From Candidatus Zixiibacteriota bacterium (GTDB lineage: Bacteria; Zixibacteria; MSB-5A5; JAABVY01), in the NCBI GenBank assembly GCA_011056555.1, contig DSEQ01000047.1, positions 62,001-126,000 of the forward strand: a stretch of DNA of 64,000 nucleotides, given 5' to 3'. Shown here one piece after another: positions 45,220 through 52,832 of this stretch. The translations under genes were made by a program, and so were the position numbers. The first letter of the stretch is position 1, and each line of letters opens with the position of its first letter. The notes under the pieces are model-generated. The model saw only the letters and a program-made list of their open reading frames with translations, did no database searches and was not told the DNA's origin.

Positions 45220-46521
45220 CTACTCGTCAAATGAGCCGTTAATAGTAACATTGCCGCTGCCCACCACCGGCAGGGTGTAGGGATTATCCCCTTCATCCTC
45301 TCCGATATCGGGTTGAAAACCGAGAATGGTTTGAATAGCCCTGAGGCTCTGTCCAGTCTGCGCCGAGGTCACCGCGCTGGCATACAGCGCGAAATCCTCC
45401 ACAATTTCCCCCGGCGGCTCGACTTCACCGGTGTAGTCGGATAATCCGACGACCTGTTCGCGAGCTTTCACAGCAAGCTCAAAACCGGGGTCTTCTTTGA
45501 GAGCATTGTCGAACTGGGCCTGAGCCAGCGAATACATATTCTGATCCATATATTCCAGCCCCAGGCTGTACGACAGGAATGCCAGAAAAGAGTTTGTGGG
45601 CTGCGCCAGGAACTCCTCCTCTTCTTCGGGAGAAAGCTCGTAACCAAGCGTGCTTAAAATATTTCTGGCCACATTTTTCTGTAGCGCGAAGAACCTCTGC
45701 AGGTCTCCCTCGACATCATCGGGATAATTTACAAAACCATCTTTAACGCCGATAATGCCGGATTCAATTACTACCTCGTCCTCTTGCTGAGAGAGCTGTC
45801 CGGAGACAATCCGGGACGCTCCGATCAGCTTTCCCACGCGGGGAACCCGGTCCTTGTCGAAGTATTCCGATCTGGTGAGCTGGATCTCGTCCATGATGGC
45901 CTGAAGCTTCAGCCTTTCCACGACTTTAAGCTCCGGAACCTTGCTCAGGTCTATAACCAGCAACTCGGAAAGGCCCCGAGCCAGGGGGGAATAGCGAGGC
46001 GTAAGGTTGCCTGGATTGAAACCCAGGACAGCCAGAGTATTATCCGGTATCTCCTCGGTCTTGATCGATTTCTCCCGGGAGATTATCTGGTTCACTTCCT
46101 GCTGGACCGCCTTGTCGGTCAGGTACCTGACACGATGCCTGATCCGGCCGGAGATCTCCTCATCCGGATGCTTATCGAGGTAAGCTCGATAGATATCCGC
46201 GGCCTGCTCCAGTTCTCCCAACCGCTCATATGACAGACCCAGAAATAAATTCACTGAGCCGTCTTCAGGTGCCAGAATTGCCGCCTGTTTGAGAGCATCA
46301 ACAGCCTCTCCATAATTTCCGGCCCGATAATGAGCAATACCCATGAATTTCCAGGGGTCTGCTTTGTCGGGATTCTCGGAAATTGCATCATTAAAAAAGG
46401 CAATTGCATCCTGATAGTTTCCTGCCTCAAGTTCCGTCTTGCCGCGGTTATATATTCCGCTTGAGCAGGAAACCAAAATAAGTGATAAAGCTGTCAGGAG
46501 ATACAGTAACCTAATTTTCAA
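45220..46521 (-). CDS. Lipoprotein with TPR and CsgG-like domains
   Basis: 433 residues. Lipoprotein signal ending LILVSC with Cys19. TPR units at about 25-130 (GNYQDAIAFFNDAISENPDK, GNYGEAVDALKQAAILAPED). A CsgG/FlgO-like domain follows (about 155-290): NTLAVLGFNPGNLTPRYSPL, LSELLVIDLSKVPELKVVER, VGKLIGASRIVSGQL. A further TPR lies near 325-350. CsgG forms the outer-membrane secretion pore for curli; here TPRs at both ends suggest a peptidoglycan- or complex-facing scaffold. Paralogous to the next gene upstream, 7 nt away. Confidence 0.85.
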   Translation of the reverse strand: MKIRLLYLLTALSLILVSCSSGIYNRGKTELEAGNYQDAIAFFNDAISENPDKADPWKFMGIAHYRAGNYGEAVDALKQAAILAPEDGSVNLFLGLSYERLGELEQAADIYRAYLDKHPDEEISGRIRHRVRYLTDKAVQQEVNQIISREKSIKTEEIPDNTLAVLGFNPGNLTPRYSPLARGLSELLVIDLSKVPELKVVERLKLQAIMDEIQLTRSEYFDKDRVPRVGKLIGASRIVSGQLSQQEDEVVIESGIIGVKDGFVNYPDDVEGDLQRFFALQKNVARNILSTLGYELSPEEEEEFLAQPTNSFLAFLSYSLGLEYMDQNMYSLAQAQFDNALKEDPGFELAVKAREQVVGLSDYTGEVEPPGEIVEDFALYASAVTSAQTGQSLRAIQTILGFQPDIGEDEGDNPYTLPVVGSGNVTINGSFDE

Positions 46522-46528
46522 TAGGCAT

Positions 46529-47581
46529 TTATCCTTTCAAGGCTAATGGTTCCAGACGTTCCTTTTTCTTCATGGCCTCAGCATATCCGGGCGCCAGATC
46601 GAGCGCCTTCTTATATTCTGCATAGGCCTCAGTATATTCTTTCTTATCTTCCAGAGCCAGCCCCAGGGAATAATGGTAAAGGGCCTCATATTTGGCATCC
46701 CGGCCCTCGTTAATCTTCTCCTTAGTATCCTTGTCGACATCTATCTGCATAACATCAAGGATTTTAAAGACTAATTCCTTCTGTAACTCAAAGACGTCGT
46801 CGGGGTCTCCCTCGACCTCCTCAGCCTTGATGACCTCGCCCGTTTCCACCGAGACAAGACGGCCAAATATTTTGAAGTCATTTTTATCGACCTTCATAAA
46901 GCCGCCCATAAGGATAGTCTGGGCGCCGACCAGCTTACCCATCTGAACCGCGGTGCTCTTATCGGTCAGGTCGGACTGCTGCAGTTCGAGCTCCTCCACA
47001 AGAAAATTGATACGGTCACGTTCCACCACACGGAGCGCTTCAGACTTGGTGATATCCTGGATCATCATGGACATCAAACCCTTGCACAACGGATCAAGTT
47101 TTTCCTGGTCTTCAGAGATAGAATGGTTATCGAAATACATAACCGCTATGGTTTCCTTGTCGGTAACGGCCGGGCGTTTGGAGGCGGGTATCCCCTTCTC
47201 GACAGCATACCAGATATTCATCATCTGGGGCGGATATTCATCCGGAGTCAGTTCGATTGTGGGATCAAGATCGGCCAGCCTTTCCAGATAAGCCTGGGCC
47301 TCTTCGGTCTGCCCGCGGTTTGCCTCCGACATGGCCAGAATCAGAAGCGCCCGTTTTTCCTGCTCGGGATTAAGGTCCTGCTGTGCCAGAAGACTGGAGG
47401 TTTTTATCACCGCATCTTCAAATTGTGCCCTGCGGTACATCTTATTTGCTTCTGTGATGGTCTGTTCGATATCGCTGGATGCCAGCTTGGGCGTATCCTC
47501 CTGTTGCGCCGAAGCGCACGCCAGGTAGGAAAGCATGAGAACGAAAAAAAGCCCCGCGAAGATTTTTCTCTCCCTGACCAT
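46529..47581 (-). CDS. Exported TPR and CsgG-like protein
   Basis: 350 residues with a signal peptide (KIFAGLFFVLMLSYLACASA) that is lipobox-like but not ideal. An N-terminal helical TPR-like part (about 35-125) precedes a CsgG-like domain (about 140-275): ETIAVMYFDNHSISEDQEKL, MMIQDITKSEALRVVERDRI, MGKLVGAQTILMGGFMKV. A TPR follows (EYTEAYAEYKKALDLAPGYA). The order TPR-CsgG-TPR matches the neighbouring gene, so the two arose by duplication. It follows the kinase gene by 108 nt, so it may share its transcript or have its own promoter there. Confidence 0.85.
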   Translation of the reverse strand: MVRERKIFAGLFFVLMLSYLACASAQQEDTPKLASSDIEQTITEANKMYRRAQFEDAVIKTSSLLAQQDLNPEQEKRALLILAMSEANRGQTEEAQAYLERLADLDPTIELTPDEYPPQMMNIWYAVEKGIPASKRPAVTDKETIAVMYFDNHSISEDQEKLDPLCKGLMSMMIQDITKSEALRVVERDRINFLVEELELQQSDLTDKSTAVQMGKLVGAQTILMGGFMKVDKNDFKIFGRLVSVETGEVIKAEEVEGDPDDVFELQKELVFKILDVMQIDVDKDTKEKINEGRDAKYEALYHYSLGLALEDKKEYTEAYAEYKKALDLAPGYAEAMKKKERLEPLALKG

Positions 47582-47689
47582 TAACTACCCTCCTGGTAAA
47601 ATTTACTGAATAATAGGTAGGGCAATTTTAAAAATCAAGTTAAAAACTTGTTACTCCCACATATTTTACGTTTATAGTCCTGTTTTCGC

Positions 47690-49363
47690 TCAATTTTTCC
47701 TTAATTTGAAATTGATTTCTACATCTTCATCTGCACCGATATTTATAAGCTTATATCCGCCCACAGTTTGATAACCGTCACGAACCACTGCAATTTTGTG
47801 AGGGCCCTCTGCCAGGTCAAAGGCAAACGGCGTTCCCACATCCTGCTTCTTCCCGTCAATATAAATCTCACCCCATGAGGACTCACCCCCGATAAAACTG
47901 GCTGAGATACGCACCTTTCCCGTAGGAGCAGAAAAATTATATTCCCGCGACTGCATTTTCTCCGTGACTGTGACAGTGTCAAAGAAGCTGGCATTATTCC
48001 AATCCGCGTCATTGTTTACCAGAAGAATCTCATGCCTGCCCGGTTTCAACGTATCCAGATATACAGGTACATCATCATAGGGAATCTTCGTTCCGTCAAT
48101 ATAGATTTCGGCGGCATTGTTATAATCATAAGGGGCATAATAAATTTCCAGTTTGCCGTTATACCTTGGTGCAGATTCGGCCGCCTGCTGAGAAACCTGC
48201 TGGCCTTGCTCATCTGAGGAAGGGTCAGATACGGCCGGCTCACCGGTCTTCCCATCGGCGGAGGAGAGGACTGTGTCCTGCTGTGCGTTTTCTGTCGGAC
48301 CGCTTTGTTCTTCTGTTATGGCCCTCTGCCCCCCCGGTTTCAATGCAAACTGATAGGCGATAAAAAGAACCACCACCACCGCAATCGCTGCAGCCAGGAT
48401 CAATATCGGCCGGGGACCTTTCTTTGTGGGGGGCTGCTCAAATACAGTCTTGTCTGAATCCTCGTTACGGATCTGCGTACTCAGATTTGATTCACGGTCA
48501 AAGGCCGCGGCCGCCAGAGTCGCCTCGTCATCGGCGGGCAGGTTCGCACCTCTCTGAAAATCCGCGATCTTCTGGGACATCTCCTGGGCCGACTCAAAAC
48601 GGTTCTCCGGCTCTTTCTCGAGCGCCCGCAGGACAATCTCTTCCATCCCCCCTGGCACATCCCTACGAATATCGGATGCCCGGGGCGGAGCTTTTTCCAT
48701 ATGGGCTTTCATCAGAAGAAAATCAGAATCCTCTTTAAAGGGAAGTTCCCCGGTAAGCATCTGGTACAGGGTTATGCCGGTGGAATACAGGTCGGTACGG
48801 TAATCAATATCCTTCCGGCCCCGAATCTGCTCCGGGGACATATACGGCAGGGACCCTGCTGCTGTTCCGGTCTGGGTCATTTTTTGCGCCCCCAGTATCT
48901 TCGCAATTCCGAAGTCAGTTATTTTCACCAGGCCGGATTCGGTAACCATTATATTGGAAGGTTTGATATCCCTGTGTATGATTCCGTTGCGATGCGCATA
49001 TCCGAGCGCCGAAAGAAGTTGTCGTGCTATCATTGCTGTGTCCTGTACAGAAAACGGCCCCTTATCGCAAATGATCTCATCCACGTTCCTGCCGTCCACG
49101 TATTCCATGATGATGAAATGCATATCATCAATGACTTCAAAGTCGTAGATGGTTACGATATTGGGATGATTGAGCTTGGCCATAGCCTTGGCTTCCCGAT
49201 GGAACCAGGCGGAAAATCTCTCTTCCGAGGCAAGCTGGCTGTGCAGCAGCTTGAGAGCAATTTCACGTTCGATCATGGTGTCGAAGGCCCTGTAAAGTAT
49301 GCCGAATCCGCCTTCGCCGCGCTTTTCACGCAATTCGTATTTTCCGATTCTTTTTGTGTCCAT
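47690..49363 (-). CDS. Transmembrane Ser/Thr protein kinase with PEGA domains
   Basis: 557 residues. A Hanks-type kinase domain (about 8-270) has the glycine loop RGEGGFGILYRAF, ATP Lys38, catalytic loop HRDIKPSN (D132), DFG at 150-152 and SPEQ in place of APE. A single membrane helix lies at about 319-340, then a low-complexity linker, then two PEGA-like beta domains (LEIYYAPYDYNNAAEIYIDG and SSWGEIYIDGKKQDVGTPFA) outside the membrane. This is the PknB-like sensor design with PEGA in place of PASTA. It heads the CsgG/barrel/cohesin cluster on the same strand and may control it. All catalytic residues are present. Confidence 0.92.
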   Translation of the reverse strand: MDTKRIGKYELREKRGEGGFGILYRAFDTMIEREIALKLLHSQLASEERFSAWFHREAKAMAKLNHPNIVTIYDFEVIDDMHFIIMEYVDGRNVDEIICDKGPFSVQDTAMIARQLLSALGYAHRNGIIHRDIKPSNIMVTESGLVKITDFGIAKILGAQKMTQTGTAAGSLPYMSPEQIRGRKDIDYRTDLYSTGITLYQMLTGELPFKEDSDFLLMKAHMEKAPPRASDIRRDVPGGMEEIVLRALEKEPENRFESAQEMSQKIADFQRGANLPADDEATLAAAAFDRESNLSTQIRNEDSDKTVFEQPPTKKGPRPILILAAAIAVVVVLFIAYQFALKPGGQRAITEEQSGPTENAQQDTVLSSADGKTGEPAVSDPSSDEQGQQVSQQAAESAPRYNGKLEIYYAPYDYNNAAEIYIDGTKIPYDDVPVYLDTLKPGRHEILLVNNDADWNNASFFDTVTVTEKMQSREYNFSAPTGKVRISASFIGGESSWGEIYIDGKKQDVGTPFAFDLAEGPHKIAVVRDGYQTVGGYKLINIGADEDVEINFKLRKN

Positions 49364-49425
49364 AAATAAACCCTGATTAACCCTTCAATTAGGGCCATTA
49401 AAAGCAAACACTATATTTTAGTCAA

Positions 49426-49450
49426 CAAAAAAGGCCATTTAAGATATGGC
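49426..49450 (-). terminator. Terminator of the MXAN_6640-type peptidase gene
   Basis: GGCCAT...ATGGCC, a 6-bp stem, with a run of T on the minus strand; 28 nt past the stop. Confidence 0.7.
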
Positions 49451-49477
49451 CCGCATACTGCTACAAGCGCCGGTATT

Positions 49478-51499
49478 TCAGTATGCAAGGCAAGGCGGAG
49501 GCTGACCGCCGACAAATACAAAATTGATTATAAACACAGCATCCGACACATTTATATTATCGTCACAATTTGCGTCACCCTGATATAATTCCGGCCGGGG
49601 AGGCTCTCCCCCGACAAATGTAAAATTGATGATCCAGACCGCATCGCTGACGTTGATAGTACCGTCATTATTGGAATCGCCATTGAATCTGACAATATAC
49701 ATGGGCAGGGAATCTACACCAAAGGCGACGCTGTCTTTATGAGAGGTCGCAGTGAGAATGATGTTATTAACTGTTCCCGGCAGGAGATCGGGCCCGGAGA
49801 GAATGTCAGCCGCGACCATAACAGAATCTTTAACTGGAATTGTGAAAAGGGTGTCATGAAGCTGGCAGTCCCATCCCATTTCATCACTGATAGTCATGTG
49901 ATAGATGTCCTGGTTCGAGCCGCGGTTGTAGACCCAGAAATTGACTGTCCTGGGGCCCATGGAATATATATCATACGGCCCCGCGTCCCTCACATCCGCA
50001 GCGTAATCCGGCCAGGGAAGCAGCTGGGCGGAATAGACATAATCTAGACCCTCCCCATACCAGGATCTTACAACCGGATTCAATATTATATAGTCATAGT
50101 TTTCAATCTCGGATACTATCAATGATCCGGCGTAAGCTTCGTTTAATGGGATTTCCATAAACGTGTAGTTGTTGTCCGGCTCTGCCAGAATAACATTCGC
50201 ACTCCAGTGATAGCCGTCCTGGCCATCAAAGTGTATCAGGAATTCTCCGATTACATCTCCAAATTCAGCAAACTTAATATAGTTCGCTCCCAACCCGTGC
50301 GGACGCATGGCAGAAGGAGGATGCATATTGCTGACCGGGTAGAATGAAATAGTCCCGATCAGATCGACTGTCTCAGGATAATCCCATCCCTGTTCGTAAT
50401 GGTTACCATCATCATATATGGAGGTGCACCAGTTCCAGGCGGCAAATTCCCCGAAGGCATCATAGAGATTAGAGCCATAGCCCAGCAAGGCTGTGTTAAT
50501 GGCGGTATAAACATCATCATTATATATCAGGTTTTCCCAGATGCTTTTAATCAGCGTTGTATCGAAGTTATGATCCAGGAATCGGTTCCAGACAAAGGCT
50601 CCGTAATCATGGTAGTAAGAGCTGTCATTTAATGGCAGTTGTGGATAGTCGAAGAAACACCAGAGATAGTTGTAATTGTCATTGACCTGGGGATAGCAGA
50701 TTTCCTCCATCCAGCAGGAGGAGACCTCCATATACCAGACCTCGCTCAAGAGATTGTAAGCCATCTGAGTCGCGTGGAAGTATTCATGCGCACAGGTGAC
50801 CTTTGCGGCGCCCTTCTCGAGCCCCTCCGGATCATCGTTGGGAGGGAAATCTATAAAGTTTCTGTGTACCACCATATAACTGATCCAGTCATCCCATGCC
50901 TCCGGCCCGGGGCTTTCGGGCTGAGTATAGCCATAATAGGGCATCTCCATAAGATAGATATCGTAAAGTGAATCACCGCCCTCGCTGCCGTCTGAGGGCG
51001 GATATAGGTAAGCTAAATTACCATGCATGCACCTGTATGAACTGTCACTGTAATGGGCGACGCAGTCCACATAATCGGGGATCCCGTTGAACGGATCGAC
51101 ATCGGATGAATCGACTGCATGAGCGCCCTCGATATTGTAGTGAATCCGGAAATACCCGTCGGGACTTAGGGCTGAAAAGACCATGTTCGGCCTTCCGAGA
51201 TAATTGTTGAGGATTTCCTGCTCCGGCCCGCTCAGTCGCTCCAAATTCAGTCTGGCCTCGATCATAATTTCTGTTGCTGATTTCAGCTTGACATCCGGCT
51301 CGAGCCTGAATTCCTCGGGCAATCTTTCGGGGGCGTGAACGGTCATGACCTTGTAGATAATCTTCTCTCCGAGACTGATCCGATTCTCGGCATAGGCAGT
51401 TTCGATCTTGTCAACCGGGGAGCTTTTTGCAGACAGGCTGGCAGCGACAAATAATATCGCGGCAGAAAAGATGAATATCTTAAAGATATTGCTTTTCAT
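49478..51499 (-). CDS. Secreted MXAN_6640-type putative metalloprotease with dockerin
   Basis: 673 residues. Signal peptide about 1-24. The central region has the zinc motif VTCAHEYFHATQMAYN (H218, E219, H222) followed by WYMEVSSCWMEE, which offers the downstream Glu of a gluzincin; this matches the MXAN_6640 family of putative metalloproteases. A beta-sandwich region follows (DVRDAGPYDIYSMGPRTVNF), then a two-part dockerin at the C-terminus (NGDSNNDGTINVSDAVWIIN, QGDANCDDNINVSDAVFIIN). It stands alone behind the kinase cluster with its own terminator. A natural client for the cohesin lipoprotein, by inference. Confidence 0.88.
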   Translation of the reverse strand: MKSNIFKIFIFSAAILFVAASLSAKSSPVDKIETAYAENRISLGEKIIYKVMTVHAPERLPEEFRLEPDVKLKSATEIMIEARLNLERLSGPEQEILNNYLGRPNMVFSALSPDGYFRIHYNIEGAHAVDSSDVDPFNGIPDYVDCVAHYSDSSYRCMHGNLAYLYPPSDGSEGGDSLYDIYLMEMPYYGYTQPESPGPEAWDDWISYMVVHRNFIDFPPNDDPEGLEKGAAKVTCAHEYFHATQMAYNLLSEVWYMEVSSCWMEEICYPQVNDNYNYLWCFFDYPQLPLNDSSYYHDYGAFVWNRFLDHNFDTTLIKSIWENLIYNDDVYTAINTALLGYGSNLYDAFGEFAAWNWCTSIYDDGNHYEQGWDYPETVDLIGTISFYPVSNMHPPSAMRPHGLGANYIKFAEFGDVIGEFLIHFDGQDGYHWSANVILAEPDNNYTFMEIPLNEAYAGSLIVSEIENYDYIILNPVVRSWYGEGLDYVYSAQLLPWPDYAADVRDAGPYDIYSMGPRTVNFWVYNRGSNQDIYHMTISDEMGWDCQLHDTLFTIPVKDSVMVAADILSGPDLLPGTVNNIILTATSHKDSVAFGVDSLPMYIVRFNGDSNNDGTINVSDAVWIINFTFVGGEPPRPELYQGDANCDDNINVSDAVFIINFVFVGGQPPPCLAY

Positions 51500-51767
51500 G
51501 CGGATTCTCCGGGGCGAGACATCAGATACAGGGCTCCAGTAATAACATCCAAGGCCGTTAATGCATACTTAAGTATATCGGCAACATAGCCTTTGTTCCT
51601 GAATGTATAAATTTTGCAAGTATAGAAGCAGGAACATCTTACGTTGATAAAGATAATGAAATGGCAGATTTTGTCAATTCAAAAAGGCTCTGCGGTATTT
51701 GACAAATTTTATACAGTTCCCCGCTCGCCCCCGTTATCTGTGCAGTCAGGCTGTATAATTCACTGAC

Positions 51768-51950
51768 TTAAGCCGAAAACTGCCTTTTCTCCCCGTTACG
51801 CCTGAAAGAAATCAAACCAAACTCGCCGGCCAGTATTTTATTGCTTATGCTCACAAATTCTGAGCCGCTAAGACATTGCAGGGCATAGGGGTGGATAATC
51901 TTCTTTTCGATCAACTTGGCCTGGCTGTAGTCAAAACTCGCTGAAGTCAT
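51768..51950 (-). CDS. Small LQ..NKIL-motif protein, paralogue 1
   Basis: 60 residues from the ATG at 51950, which has a strong GGAGGT site 4-5 nt upstream; the GTG at 52019 used by the track lacks this. Core: HPYALQCLSGSEFVSISNKI, then LAGEFGLI. It aligns without gaps over about 30 residues with the products at 52512 and 60146. No membrane segment or signal peptide. It lies 70 nt behind the helix-turn-helix gene on the same strand, so probably one transcript. No known family recognised. Confidence 0.72.
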   Translation of the reverse strand: MTSASFDYSQAKLIEKKIIHPYALQCLSGSEFVSISNKILAGEFGLISFRRNGEKRQFSA

Positions 51951-52020
51951 GGCGACCTCCTTCCGGGAGGCGGCTAAGGTTACGTATGAGTCCTCAATAA
52001 ATAGCTTTTTGACATACACC

Positions 52021-52443
52021 TCAGGCCCTTATTTTTTTCCTTAATTTCTTGATTGCGCGCCACTTATAAATATTGACCACCTGCTGGGTAATGCCAAGTC
52101 TGGCGCCGATTTCCCTCTCCGTTAGCCCCTCTATAATGAGCTTTATGACCTGTTTCTGCCTTTCCGAAAGCGAATTCTTTATGTGCCAGTTGAGCTTACC
52201 AATAAACCTTCGGTCGAAAGCCTTTTTTTCCACCTCGAAATGGGTCTGATGATAGGCCGACCTCTCGTTGGAAAATGTATTTATCAGCTCGGGATCGAGC
52301 GAAATCTCTGCATACAGATACTCTTTCCTGCTGGGCATTCCATAATATAAGAAGAAATCCGGCTGATGGGACCTAAATAACGGATTAATCTGATTTTTTT
52401 GCATGATTTTAACTATTTCCTTATAAAAAAATGGCTTAAACAT
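52021..52443 (-). CDS. Helix-turn-helix protein, sigma region 4/LuxR-like C-terminus
   Basis: 140 residues. The C-terminal 50 residues, LSERQKQVIKLIIEGLTERE then IGARLGITQQVVNIYKWRAI, form a helix-turn-helix of sigma-70 region 4 or LuxR type followed by a basic tail KKLRKKIRA. The N-terminal 85 residues (PDFFLYYGMPSRKEYLYAEI) match nothing I recognise and lack sigma region 2 motifs, so it is a regulator rather than a full sigma factor. The start at 52443 lacks a clear ribosome-binding site; an ATG at 52404 is an alternative. It is flanked by two small paralogous genes, one behind it and one divergent. Confidence 0.75.
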   Translation of the reverse strand: MFKPFFYKEIVKIMQKNQINPLFRSHQPDFFLYYGMPSRKEYLYAEISLDPELINTFSNERSAYHQTHFEVEKKAFDRRFIGKLNWHIKNSLSERQKQVIKLIIEGLTEREIGARLGITQQVVNIYKWRAIKKLRKKIRA

Positions 52444-52511
52444 CGTTTAATTGACAGAAACGATGCACTCTGGCATTTGAATCAAAACACCTTGTTTCTT
52501 GAGAGGGTTAT

Positions 52512-52676
52512 ATGTACACACCAAAGCGATCCAATTTGAGCGGGGTGAAATCCAGACGCTCATGGGCCCTATATCGTTTGCAGAGCATACCTCCTTCCAA
52601 GCTGGCGACAGTAGTTAACCGAATTCTGCGAGGGGATGATTATCTCTTCAATTCTCTTGAGCGCGAAACAAAGTAA
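52512..52676 (+). CDS. Small LQ..NKIL-motif protein, paralogue 2
   Basis: 54 residues, shorter than the ORF-track limit. The ATG has AGAGGG 4 nt upstream. Core: WALYRLQSIPPSKLATVVNR, then ILRGDDYLF, aligned without gaps to the products at 51768 and 60146 (shared Y.LQ....(K/E)(F/L).(S/T)(V/I).N(K/R)IL). The N-terminus MYTPKRSNLSGVKSRR is basic. It is divergent from the helix-turn-helix gene, 68 nt away, so the two may share a regulated promoter region. Confidence 0.68.
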   Translation: MYTPKRSNLSGVKSRRSWALYRLQSIPPSKLATVVNRILRGDDYLFNSLERETK

Positions 52677-52770
52677 TTTCGCTGGATTTCTTCTTGCGGC
52701 TTTTTATTATTCTGATTGGATGAAAAAAAACTTGCTACGCACCTGAATAAGTAATCCGGGATATATTGCC

Positions 52771-52805
52771 AAATAAAAGCCCGCTGACTTTTCATCCAGC
52801 GGGCT
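52771..52805 (-). terminator. Terminator of the M14 carboxypeptidase gene
   Basis: AGCCCGCTG and CAGCGGGCT form a 9-bp stem with a 10-nt loop; TTTATTT follows on the minus strand. Confidence 0.88.
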
Positions 52806-52832
52806 AATCTTTTGTATTCTACTGATTATTAA

